DNA of 5,438 bases from Xanthobacteraceae bacterium (GCA_030044035.1 JASHWN010000086.1:1-5438), one strand, 5' to 3'; positions 1 through 5,438 are shown, numbered from the stretch's first letter. Notes: generated by a model from the letters alone, not told the origin. A program made the numbers and translations.

Positions 1-5
1 CATAT

Positions 6-108
6 CCGTCACCCTGAGGTGCGAGCGAAGCGAGCCTCGAAGGGCGACGGCCCGGGCGCCTCGGCCGCATCCTTCGAGGGCCGCTTCGCGGCCACCTCAG
101 GATGACGG
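6..108. repeat. Dispersed palindromic intergenic repeat, copy 1
   Basis: A 103-base element bounded by inverted ends: 6-21 (ccgtcaccctgaggtg) and 93-108 (cacctcaggatgacgg) are complementary at 15 of 16 positions. The right arm contains a perfect hairpin, ggccgc-ttc-gcggcc, at 79-93. Bases 67-105 recur exactly, in reverse complement, at 1292-1330 in the second copy, and the left-arm core (tcaccctgaggtg, cctcgaagggcga) recurs at the other end of that copy. No coding capacity is evident. Such elements are typical of intergenic spaces in Bradyrhizobium-like genomes (recalled knowledge, not searched). It lies just upstream of the binding-protein gene and may end transcription arriving from the left. 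Confidence 0.8.
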
Positions 109-193
109 TCAACATTATAGGCAGTCAGCATCATTGGTTAGTCCCAGCTGGGCTTTTTGCGCCGCCATGCTCTATTGTCGGCGCGCCGATGAA

Positions 194-199
194 AAGGGA
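194..199 (+). promoter_or_regulatory. Ribosome binding site deciding the start at 206
   Basis: The purine run aaggga lies 6 bases before the ATG at 206. This supports that start over the upstream in-frame ATG at 134, which has no comparable site and would place 24 non-signal-like residues in front of a good signal peptide. Confidence 0.6.
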
Positions 200-205
200 C
201 AAACC

Positions 206-1240
206 ATGCGCTTGGCAAGTTTTTTGCGGCGAACGGCGTTAACGGCGATTTGGGCCGCCGCAGCCGCGGGCCTAAGCGCCGCAATCCTTATCGTCCCCGC
301 TCCAGCGCAGGCGCTCGACCAGGTCGCGTTCGGCACCAACTGGGTGCCGGAGCCCGAGCACGGCGGCTTCTATCAGGCGCTGGCCGATGGCACCTACCGC
401 AAATATGGCCTCGACGTCACCATCGTGCCGGGCGGGCCGAACGTCAACAACCGCATCCTGCTGCCGGTCGGCAAGATCGACTTTTTCCTCTCCGCCAACA
501 CGCTGCAGGGTTTCGACGCCATCGCGCACAACGTGCCGACCGTCGAGGTCGCCGCTTTGTTCCAGAAGGACCCGCAGGTCCTGATCGCGCATCCCGGCGT
601 GCAGAATTTCACCGACCTGAAAAACCTGACGCTGTTCATCTCCAAGGAGGGCATGGCGAGCTACTATCAATGGCTCAAGGCCGATTACGGTTTTACGGAC
701 TCGCAGGTGAAGCCCTATACGTTCAACCCGCAGCCGTTCCTCGCCGACCGCAACAGCGCCATGCAGGGCTACGTCACCTCGGAGCCGTTCGCGATCGAGC
801 AGGCGGCGCATTTCACGCCCAAGGTGTTTTTGCTCGCCGACCAGGGCTTTTCCGCCTATTCGACCCACATCGAGACGCGGCGCGATCTGGTCGAGCAAAA
901 ACCCGATCTGGTGCAGCGCTTCGTCGATGCCTCGATCATCGGCTGGTTTAATTACATCTATCACGACAACAGCGCCGCCAACGCGCTGATCAAGAAACAG
1001 AACCCGGAAATGAGCGACGATCTGTTGGCCTATTCGGTCGCCGCCATGAAGCAATACGGCATTGTCGATTCCGGCGACGCCGCCGCGCTCGGGGTCGGCG
1101 CCATGACCGACGCACGGATGAAAAACTTCTTCGACGAGATGGTGCGCGCCGGCGTCGCCAAGGCCGACCTCGACTACCGCAAGGCCTACACGCTCCAGTT
1201 TGTGGATAAGAAGGCCGGGCTGGATTTGCGGCCGCGGTAG
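206..1240 (+). CDS. ABC transporter substrate-binding protein, NMT1/THI5-like
   Basis: A 344-residue periplasmic solute-binding protein that would deliver a small ligand to an ABC importer. Residues 1-36 form a signal peptide: basic RR at 8-9, an Ala/Leu-rich core, and an AQA cleavage site before LDQ. The mature start fits the NMT1/THI5-like (SsuA/TauA/ThiY) fold: GTNWVPEPEHGGFYQALADG at 43-62, then KYGLDVTIVPGGP at 66-78, and a later segment (FLSANTLQGFDA) typical of the ligand cleft. Length is normal for the family. The ligand cannot be told from sequence; HMP-like pyrimidines, sulfonates, nitrate or aromatic acids are all bound by relatives. No permease or ATPase gene accompanies it here: the left side is a repeat and the right neighbour is convergent, so it is an orphan within the window. 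The start at 206 is preferred for its ribosome binding site and signal peptide. Confidence 0.9.
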   Translation: MRLASFLRRTALTAIWAAAAAGLSAAILIVPAPAQALDQVAFGTNWVPEPEHGGFYQALADGTYRKYGLDVTIVPGGPNVNNRILLPVGKIDFFLSANTLQGFDAIAHNVPTVEVAALFQKDPQVLIAHPGVQNFTDLKNLTLFISKEGMASYYQWLKADYGFTDSQVKPYTFNPQPFLADRNSAMQGYVTSEPFAIEQAAHFTPKVFLLADQGFSAYSTHIETRRDLVEQKPDLVQRFVDASIIGWFNYIYHDNSAANALIKKQNPEMSDDLLAYSVAAMKQYGIVDSGDAAALGVGAMTDARMKNFFDEMVRAGVAKADLDYRKAYTLQFVDKKAGLDLRPR

Positions 1241-1289
1241 CAGGTTAACGTTCGAAGCGACGACAAAGACTCGGCGTCCTCACTGTTAA

Positions 1290-1494
1290 CCTCATCCTGA
1301 GGTGGCCGCGAAGCGGCCCTCGAAGGATGCAGGCCGGGGCGCATCCGAAATCGGGCTTGCCCGATTTCGGCAGGTTTGGCGTCCAAATCGGCTAAAGCCG
1401 ATTTGGACGCCTCGCCCTTCGAGGCTCGGCGCGGAGCTTGTCATCGGGCCGGCCGAAGGCCGGACCCGTTGGCGCCGAGCACCTCAGGGTGAGG
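1290..1494. repeat. Dispersed palindromic intergenic repeat, enlarged copy 2
   Basis: A 205-base element with inverted ends (1290-1304 against 1480-1494, 14 of 15 paired). Its left arm, 1292-1330, is the exact reverse complement of 67-105, so it is an inverted copy relative to the first element. It is about twice as long because of extra palindromes: a hairpin at 1304-1318 (ggccgc-gaa-gcggcc), two perfect hairpins at 1345-1370 and 1379-1410, and a nested hairpin in the right arm (1424-1432 pairs with 1472-1480, with ccggcc-gaa-ggccgg at 1449-1463 inside). It occupies nearly all the space between two convergent genes (stops at 1240 and 1502) and probably acts as a bidirectional transcription barrier, although there is no U-run of a classic terminator. 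Confidence 0.8.
1345..1410. other. Two adjacent perfect hairpins inside repeat copy 2
   Basis: Bases 1345-1356 pair perfectly with 1359-1370 (12 base pairs, 2-base loop tt), and 1379-1393 pair perfectly with 1396-1410 (15 base pairs, 2-base loop aa). They share the core aaatcgg, so they look like diverged copies of one short palindromic unit inserted in the middle of the larger repeat. Copy 1 lacks this segment. Strong folding of RNA from either strand is expected; function as terminator or RNA stabiliser is inference. Confidence 0.75.
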
Positions 1495-1501
1495 ACCAAA
1501 C

Positions 1502-2293
1502 TCAAATCCCGGCGAACCAGTTCTCGCCCTGCTTGCTCCAGAATGTCGGCCGGAACGTGTTGGTGACCTCGATCGTCCTGATCCATTTTGCGTTCTTGTA
1601 GCCGAGCTTGACCGCAGTGCGCAGCCGCAGCGGAAAGCCGAACGGGTCGGTAATGGGTGCGCCCGCATATTTGGTCGCCAGGATGCTCTGCGGATGCAGC
1701 GCCGACGCCATGTCGATGCTCTCGGTGAAATCGTCGTTGCAAACGAAGTAGACGTATTTCGCCGTCAAATCGGCGCCAATGCGGGTGAGAAACGCCCGCA
1801 GGTTCGGCCCGGACCATTGCCCGATGTAATCCCAGCCCTCGACGCAGATGTGGCGGATGATCAATTCCTGCTCCGGCAGCTGATAAATCTGCTGCAACGT
1901 CCAGGGCCGCTGGTCCTTGATCAAGCCGGCCAATTCCAGTTTCCAGGCGGCGCCGTCGACCGGCTTGACGTCCTGGATGTCGTAATAGGCGTTGAACCGC
2001 GGCGGGTTGACTACCTGCGAGGGGCTGAACGTCGGCGCCAGATGATCGGGCCGGAAGATCGCGGCCTGCGCGCCGTCGTTCCACGCCGACACGGCGCGCA
2101 ACGCGTCCTGCACCGAAGGCTCTTCGCTGACGTCGCAGCCGGTCAACAGCGCCAGCGCGCCGAGCGTCAGCGTGCCGCGCAGCACGCCGCGGCGATTGAT
2201 GGTTTCGATGCGCCTGCGGTTTTGCTTCGACACGCTTTGATCGATCGGCTTGTGCGGCCGCAACAGCGACGGCGTAACTGGGCGAATGGACAT
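1502..2293 (-). CDS. Tat-exported molybdopterin-dependent oxidoreductase (SUOX-fold) lipoprotein
   Basis: A 263-residue enzyme of the sulfite oxidase/MsrP (YedY) superfamily, binding a molybdopterin cofactor and acting on an unknown oxidised or reduced substrate in the periplasm. The N terminus has a long basic region, a twin-arginine motif NRRGVLRG (R34-R35), a hydrophobic stretch and the lipobox LLTGC (Cys53), so it is likely exported folded by Tat and lipid-anchored. The catalytic domain has RHICVEGW at 147-154, where Cys150 matches the Mo-coordinating cysteine of the family, followed by GPNLRAFL and, towards the end, GFPLRLRTAVKLGYKNAKW, the usual family ending. It lacks the C-terminal dimerisation domain of eukaryotic sulfite oxidases. 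The start at 2293 lies 4 bases after the stop of the cytochrome b gene, so the two are almost certainly one operon; a further upstream start would run through the cytochrome gene. MsrP itself (methionine sulfoxide reductase) is a relative, but its partner differs here. Confidence 0.92.
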   Translation of the reverse strand: MSIRPVTPSLLRPHKPIDQSVSKQNRRRIETINRRGVLRGTLTLGALALLTGCDVSEEPSVQDALRAVSAWNDGAQAAIFRPDHLAPTFSPSQVVNPPRFNAYYDIQDVKPVDGAAWKLELAGLIKDQRPWTLQQIYQLPEQELIIRHICVEGWDYIGQWSGPNLRAFLTRIGADLTAKYVYFVCNDDFTESIDMASALHPQSILATKYAGAPITDPFGFPLRLRTAVKLGYKNAKWIRTIEVTNTFRPTFWSKQGENWFAGI

Positions 2294-2297
2294 CGGA

Positions 2298-3083
2298 TCA
2301 CCGCTCTTTGGTTGAATCAGGCATCGGCCCTGCTGGCTCCGCCGACTCTGCGGGTGGGGCAGGCTCGACGACAGGCGCCGGCGCCGCGACGCGTACAGGC
2401 TCTGCGACCGCCGGCGGCCTGCCATTCACGGTCGGACCGCCGGTGATCATGGCGACAAGGCTCTGCGGCACCAGTAGCGCCAGCGTGACATGGATCAGGA
2501 TAAAGGCCACGATCGCCGACATGCAGAGGAAATGAATGAGCCGGATGGTCTGGAAGCTGCCGAACAAGCCGGCGAGCTCGGAGAACTGCACCGGCTTCCA
2601 CAAGCACAGCCCGGTGATGACGATGAGGATGCCGACCAGGATGACGCCGAGATAGAGAACTCTTTGCACCGCGTTGTAGACGGTGAGATCGTCGTGGGTC
2701 AGGTGAAAGCGCAGCGCGTCGCCGACCGTGGCGACAAACTCGCGCAGGCGGATCGGAAACAGTTTGCGCCGGAATCGCCCGGTGGCGATGCCGTAACTGA
2801 GATAGGCGATGCCGTTGAGGACGAAAATCCACATGCCGAAGAAATGCCATTGCAGGCCGTATTGCGCCCATTTGCCGATCACCAGGAAATCGGGAAAATG
2901 CAGCCAACCGAACAGGACGTCATCGTTATAGATTCTCCAGCCGCTGCCGATCATGATGAAGATCGCGGCGGCGTTGATCCAATGCATGATGCGCAGCGGC
3001 AGCGGATGCAGGCGCGCCAGCTTCGTGGGCGCGCGCCTTGGCGCGATCTCAGGCGTAAGTGATTTGACGGCGGGTGCTGACAT
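2298..3083 (-). CDS. Dihaem cytochrome b, membrane partner of the molybdoenzyme
   Basis: A 261-residue integral membrane protein of the bacterial cytochrome b561/Ni,Fe-hydrogenase cytochrome b class. Four hydrophobic helices are visible at about 36-51, 80-100, 142-162 and 183-205. Candidate haem ligands are His34 (LRIMHWIN), His80 (QWHFFGMW), His184 (RLIHFLC) and His198 (FILIHVTL); the 14-residue spacing of the last two in helix 4 is typical. Basic residues at 16-31 and 102-114 place both termini in the cytoplasm, so His80/His184 would hold a periplasmic-side haem and His34/His198 a cytoplasmic-side one. Its likely role is electron transfer between quinones and the lipoprotein encoded next. 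Residues 217-261 are a Pro/Ala/Glu-rich tail with no recognised domain. The start at 3083 has ggaag (3096-3092) 8 bases ahead; an upstream in-frame ATG at 3158 would add 25 residues and has less support. Confidence 0.9.
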   Translation of the reverse strand: MSAPAVKSLTPEIAPRRAPTKLARLHPLPLRIMHWINAAAIFIMIGSGWRIYNDDVLFGWLHFPDFLVIGKWAQYGLQWHFFGMWIFVLNGIAYLSYGIATGRFRRKLFPIRLREFVATVGDALRFHLTHDDLTVYNAVQRVLYLGVILVGILIVITGLCLWKPVQFSELAGLFGSFQTIRLIHFLCMSAIVAFILIHVTLALLVPQSLVAMITGGPTVNGRPPAVAEPVRVAAPAPVVEPAPPAESAEPAGPMPDSTKER

Positions 3084-3091
3084 CGAACACA

Positions 3092-3096
3092 CTTCC
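3092..3096 (-). promoter_or_regulatory. Ribosome binding site for the cytochrome b gene
   Basis: On the minus strand ggaag lies 8 bases before the ATG at 3083, which favours this start over the longer frame beginning at 3158. Confidence 0.55.
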
Positions 3097-3248
3097 GCAG
3101 TCGTTGGAGCGGCGAACGAGTAAGCAGCAGCGAATGCCGAACGTGAGCCCGTCGCCAACGCTCTCGCAGCCTATGGGGCCGGCGATTCGGGCGCAAGCGC
3201 CGTCGCTTCACAAAACCGCGCAACGCTGTTGATTGCAAGAATCGCCAA
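3097..3248. promoter_or_regulatory. Divergent intergenic region between the cytochrome b and PRC-barrel genes
   Basis: About 150 bases separate the two outward-facing starts, so promoters for both transcripts are expected here. I see no convincing -35/-10 pair and no clear operator; a short gcgcaagcgc palindrome near 3190 is the only notable symmetry. The assignment rests on gene orientation alone. Confidence 0.35.
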
Positions 3249-3743
3249 ATGAGACGCCGAATGGGAAAAAGATCGATCGCTGTGCGGCTCGCGTCCGGCT
3301 TGACCCTTGCCGGCATCCTCGCCTCGGCAAGCCCGGCCACGGTTTTCGCGCAGGCCATGATCCCGCCGACCGGCATGATGGACGCGCAGCATCCGATGCC
3401 GATGAACGAACGTTATCTGAAGCGTTTTCCGCAGCCGGTGCGCGTCGGCGACTTGATCGGCCTGCCCATGCTCGACGAAATGATGTCCACGCTCGGCACC
3501 GTGCGGCAGGTGGTGCGCACCGCACAGGGGCAGATCGACCTGATCGTTTCGTACAGTCGCTGGTGGGGCTGGTTCGGGCACCCGGTGGCAGTGCCGCTCG
3601 AAAAGGTCGGCATCGAAGGCCGCATGCTCGTCTCGCTCGACATGGACCCCGACGAATACGCCGGGGCACCGACCTGGCACGACCCTTCCGCCATGGCGCT
3701 GCCCGCCGACGCGACCATCCGCGTCGCGCTGGGACGCAATTGA
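3249..3743 (+). CDS. Exported PRC-barrel-like protein
   Basis: A 164-residue protein of unknown role. Residues 1-34 or 1-36 are a signal peptide: basic MRRRMGKR start, hydrophobic core, and a TVFA or FAQA cleavage site. After a Met/Pro-rich stretch (37-52, several methionines), residues 64-143 resemble a PRC barrel: VRVGDLIGLPMLDEM, STLGTVRQVV, GQIDLIVSYSRWWGW, then HPVAVPLEKVGIEGRMLVSL, i.e. alternating short strands with the usual VGDLIG and VAVPLE patterns. PRC barrels are small beta-barrels often used for binding partners; the exported versions are mostly uncharacterised. It is divergent from the cytochrome b/molybdoenzyme operon, hinting at a shared regulation or function. An ATG at 3261 (residue 5) is an alternative start; neither has a strong ribosome binding site. 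The PRC assignment is by eye from pattern and moderately sure. Confidence 0.8.
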   Translation: MRRRMGKRSIAVRLASGLTLAGILASASPATVFAQAMIPPTGMMDAQHPMPMNERYLKRFPQPVRVGDLIGLPMLDEMMSTLGTVRQVVRTAQGQIDLIVSYSRWWGWFGHPVAVPLEKVGIEGRMLVSLDMDPDEYAGAPTWHDPSAMALPADATIRVALGRN

Positions 3744-3763
3744 GAGCGGCACGGATTGATCAT

Positions 3764-3838
3764 CCGCTCATGCCCGCGAAAGCGGGAATCCAGAATGGAA
3801 AAGAAAAGCTGGCTCCCCGCTTGCGCGGGGACGAGCGG
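3764..3838. repeat. Palindromic intergenic repeat of a second family
   Basis: A 75-base imperfect inverted repeat. The left arm begins ccgctcatgcccgcgaaagc and the right arm, read on the other strand, begins ccgctcgtccccgcgcaagc. Each arm carries its own hairpin: cccgc-gaaa-gcggg at 3773-3786 and ccccgc-ttgc-gcgggg at 3815-3830. The centre is A-rich (about 3795-3808). It starts 20 bases after the PRC-barrel stop, so it may terminate that transcript. It shares no evident sequence with the repeats at 6-108 and 1290-1494. Confidence 0.75.
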
Positions 3839-3997
3839 TCGGAAGCCGGCGATCACGAATCTGTGAACTGGATAACTTTTCGGTGTTTGCCGACTTGAAG
3901 GTTTTGAGCCGAAATTGATTGGCGCTTTGCCGGGCCGTTTGCCAAGCAATCCAGGCAATTCGTTTTCAGTGCGTTGATGCCGGATCGCAGCGGGTTC
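3839..3997. other. Intergenic stretch upstream of the transferase gene
   Basis: About 160 bases, less GC-rich than its surroundings, without a credible reading frame. It should contain the promoter of the transferase/radical SAM pair. I see no -35/-10 pair I would defend and no clear operator. Confidence 0.3.
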
Positions 3998-4005
3998 GGA
4001 GGGGG
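3998..4005 (+). promoter_or_regulatory. Strong ribosome binding site for the transferase gene
   Basis: The run ggaggggg lies 7 bases before the ATG at 4013. It decides that start over the in-frame TTG at 3974 and ATG at 3977 upstream and the ATG at 4022 downstream. Confidence 0.75.
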
Positions 4006-4012
4006 CAACCGC

Positions 4013-4858
4013 ATGGATACGATGAGAGGCGGCGAAACGCCTTCTGCTGGCGCAGCATCTGACATTATCGATCGCAAGCGCGGCGCGGCGGCGCATTGCG
4101 GCATCGCCGTGATGGCGAAAGCGTCCGCGCCGGGCCGCGCCAAGACGCGGCTGGTGCCGCCGCTCGACTACGACGACGCGGCCGCGCTCAACACCGCGTT
4201 CCTGCACGATGTCTTCGACAACATTCTGCTCGCCGCGAGCCGCGCCCCGCCCGATGCCACCATCGCCGCCTACGCGGCGTACGGCCCGCCCGGCTCCGAG
4301 GATTTTTTCCGCCGCCGCTTTCCGGCCGTCGATCTCATCGAAGCATGGTTTGCCGATTTCGGCGCCTGCCTCCTGCACGCGATCGAGCAAACGTTCGCGC
4401 GCGGACATAAAGCCGCCGTGGTGCTCAACGCCGACAGCCCGACCTTGCCGACGGCGCTGCTCAACGAGACCGCGGCGGCGCTGGCGCAGCCCGGCGACCG
4501 CGCCGTGCTCGGCCCGTCGAGCGACGGCGGCTATTATTTGCTCGGCCTCAAAGCCGCACATCGCCACCTGTTCGAGGGCATCGCCTGGAGCACCGAGTGC
4601 GTCGCCGCACAGACCCGGGAACGGGCGCGCGACATCGGGCTCGAGTTGTACGTTTTGCCCGAATGGTACGACGTCGACGACGCCGCGAGCCTGCGTCGGC
4701 TGCATGCGGAGATTTTCGACGGCGGGGCGATGCCGCAGCGAGCGCGGCACACCGCGGCGTTGCTGAGCGGATTGTGGCCGGACGGCGTGTTCGGCCGCCG
4801 CAGTAAGTCGCGCATATCGACCGCCGCTGCGCGCATGCCCAGCGGCGCGACGATCTGA
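4013..4858 (+). CDS. DUF2064/TIGR04282-type GT-A fold transferase
   Basis: A 281-residue cytoplasmic protein of the family named for its association with radical SAM genes (TIGR04282, DUF2064; sometimes labelled an arsenosugar-biosynthesis glycosyltransferase, and related in fold to CofC/MobA nucleotidyltransferases). Visible motifs in order: AVMAKASAPGRAKTRL at 32-47, the sugar-nucleotide binding-like loop; LNADSPTLP at 138-146, the acidic site corresponding to the family's DSPTLP; LGPSSDGGYYLLGL at 166-179; WSTE at 192-195; and EWYDVDDAASLRRL at 217-230. All expected family motifs are intact. The first 27 residues and about the last 45 (from 238, Arg/Ala-rich) are weakly conserved-looking extensions. 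The radical SAM gene starts 11 bases after the stop, so the two are likely co-transcribed. The real donor and acceptor are unknown; arsenosugar is a database label and nothing here points to arsenic. Confidence 0.88.
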   Translation: MDTMRGGETPSAGAASDIIDRKRGAAAHCGIAVMAKASAPGRAKTRLVPPLDYDDAAALNTAFLHDVFDNILLAASRAPPDATIAAYAAYGPPGSEDFFRRRFPAVDLIEAWFADFGACLLHAIEQTFARGHKAAVVLNADSPTLPTALLNETAAALAQPGDRAVLGPSSDGGYYLLGLKAAHRHLFEGIAWSTECVAAQTRERARDIGLELYVLPEWYDVDDAASLRRLHAEIFDGGAMPQRARHTAALLSGLWPDGVFGRRSKSRISTAAARMPSGATI

Positions 4859-4869
4859 AAGCCGCGGCC

Positions 4870-5409
4870 ATGGACGGCACCGCATCCCATCCGGCGATTG
4901 ATCCGCAGCGCTATTTCGAAAGCGTCGAGACCGAAAGCGAGCGGCCCGAGCACGGGCCGGTCTGCCTTTATCTGGAGACCACCAACCGCTGCAATCTTCT
5001 GTGCACAACATGCCCGCGCACCTATGAGGAGCTCGAGCCGCCGGCCGACATGAGCTGGGCGCTGTTCACCTCGATCGTCGATCAGATCCCGCGTCTGGCG
5101 CGCGCCGTGCTGCACGGCGTCGGCGAGCCGATGCTGGTGAAGAACTTGCCGCGCATGGTGCGTTACCTGAAGGACCGCGGCAGCTACGTGCTGTTCAACA
5201 CCAACGGCACCGTGCTCAACGAGAAGAACGGCCGCGCGCTGATCGCCGCCGGGCTCGACGAGCTGCGGGTGTCGTTCGACGCTGCCAACGCCGAATCCTA
5301 CAAGGCCATTCGCGGCAAGAATTTCTTCAATCGCATCCTGAAGAACGTGCGCGCGTTTCGCGAACTGCAGGAACGCGAGGGACACGACAAGCCGCGCGTG
5401 TCGGCCTGA
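4870..5409 (+). CDS. Radical SAM protein, reading frame ended by an in-frame TGA
   Basis: The 179 residues are the N-terminal half of a radical SAM enzyme. The cluster motif CNLLCTTC (Cys41, Cys45, Cys48; CX3CX2C) binds the 4Fe-4S cluster that cleaves S-adenosylmethionine. HGVGEPML at 82-89 is the GGEP-like SAM-binding motif, NTNGT at 110-114 and LDELRVSFDAANAESYKAIRG are the following barrel strands, as in MoaA/SPASM-type proteins. Such enzymes usually exceed 300 residues, so the barrel is incomplete at the TGA (5407-5409). The same frame stays open after it to the window end and reads LTGLRQTVE, which looks like the natural continuation (RVSA-W-LTGL) with TGA in place of TGG. It may be a pseudogene, a sequencing error or a read-through case. 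It starts 11 bases after the transferase stop; the ribosome binding site is weak. Substrate unknown. Confidence 0.82.
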   Translation: MDGTASHPAIDPQRYFESVETESERPEHGPVCLYLETTNRCNLLCTTCPRTYEELEPPADMSWALFTSIVDQIPRLARAVLHGVGEPMLVKNLPRMVRYLKDRGSYVLFNTNGTVLNEKNGRALIAAGLDELRVSFDAANAESYKAIRGKNFFNRILKNVRAFRELQEREGHDKPRVSA

Positions 5410-5438
5410 CTCACCGGCTTGCGCCAGACCGTCGAGGA
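5407..5438 (+). other. In-frame TGA and continuing radical SAM frame at the window edge
   Basis: TGA at 5407-5409 follows codons for PRVSA. The next nine codons in the same frame, to the end of the window, give LTGLRQTVE without another stop. Replacing TGA by the tryptophan codon TGG (one base) would give RVSAWLTGLRQTVE, a pattern that fits a beta strand and helix of the radical SAM barrel. This suggests that the gene extends beyond the window. Confidence 0.55.

Noticed and set aside
145..167. Possible rho-independent terminator, cccagctgggc followed by a T-run
   Set aside because: The self-complementary core leaves only a 3-base-pair stem around a 4-base loop, and it lies directly ahead of the binding-protein gene; too weak to call.
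272..1054. Long minus-strand open frame opposite the binding-protein gene
   Set aside because: It is antisense to a convincing signal-peptide-bearing protein and its translation has no recognisable domain; it arises from GC-rich codon bias.
1290..1494. CRISPR-like array of palindromic units
   Set aside because: There is no regular repeat-spacer periodicity; the structure is nested inverted repeats.
1302..1601. Small open frame running through the enlarged repeat
   Set aside because: It is made of repeat arms and hairpins and then overlaps the 3' end of the molybdoenzyme gene antisense; no protein features.
3895..3925. Possible -35/-10 promoter (ttgaag with an AT-richer stretch 17 bases on)
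   Set aside because: The -10 candidate (attggc) matches poorly, and it is far from the start at 4013; not defensible by eye.
3413..5011. 532-codon minus-strand open frame
   Set aside because: It spans the PRC-barrel gene, an intergenic repeat, the transferase and part of the radical SAM gene. All three plus-strand proteins have clear family motifs, while this translation is Arg/Ala-rich and motif-free.
5407..5409. TGA as a selenocysteine codon
   Set aside because: The context suggests a tryptophan position, the sequence after it is too short to judge a SECIS hairpin, and no selenoprotein genes are in the window; kept only as a minor alternative.

Overview
The window looks like a chromosomal piece of a high-GC alphaproteobacterium, probably of the Bradyrhizobium/Rhodopseudomonas/Pseudolabrys part of the Hyphomicrobiales. 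This rests on the GC-rich codon use, the style of the proteins and, above all, the dispersed palindromic repeats with 'cctcatcctgaggtg' and 'cccgcgaaagcggg' type arms that are common between genes there. The assignment is inference; there is no rRNA or other marker gene in the window.

Layout from left to right. Positions 6-108 hold a palindromic repeat. It is followed by a lone exported ABC-type substrate-binding protein of the NMT1/THI5-like class (206-1240, +), without a permease or ATPase gene in the window. A larger, hairpin-rich copy of the same repeat family in the opposite orientation (1290-1494) fills the gap to the convergent neighbour. Next is a two-gene minus-strand operon: a four-helix dihaem cytochrome b (3083-2298) and, 4 bases downstream, a Tat-exported lipoprotein of the sulfite-oxidase-fold molybdopterin oxidoreductase family (2293-1502). 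Divergent from it is a secreted PRC-barrel-like protein (3249-3743, +). A second, unrelated palindromic repeat (3764-3838) follows. The right end carries a likely co-transcribed pair: a DUF2064/TIGR04282-type GT-A fold transferase (4013-4858, +) and a radical SAM protein (4870-5409, +).

How the genes may work together. The cytochrome b and the molybdoenzyme probably form one membrane-bound electron-transfer unit: the enzyme sits lipid-anchored on the periplasmic face, and the cytochrome moves electrons between it and the quinone pool. The pairing resembles MsrPQ in logic, but the membrane partner is of the hydrogenase/formate-dehydrogenase cytochrome b type and not MsrQ-like. The divergent PRC-barrel protein may share its regulation or location. 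The transferase/radical SAM pair is a recurrent association of unknown product.

The points most worth a second look are an in-frame TGA in the radical SAM gene, sitting where a tryptophan would fit and followed by continuing homologous-looking sequence to the window edge; the uncharacterised molybdoenzyme/cytochrome b module with its PRC-barrel neighbour; and the inverted repeat copies (39 identical bases) that bracket the orphan binding-protein gene.
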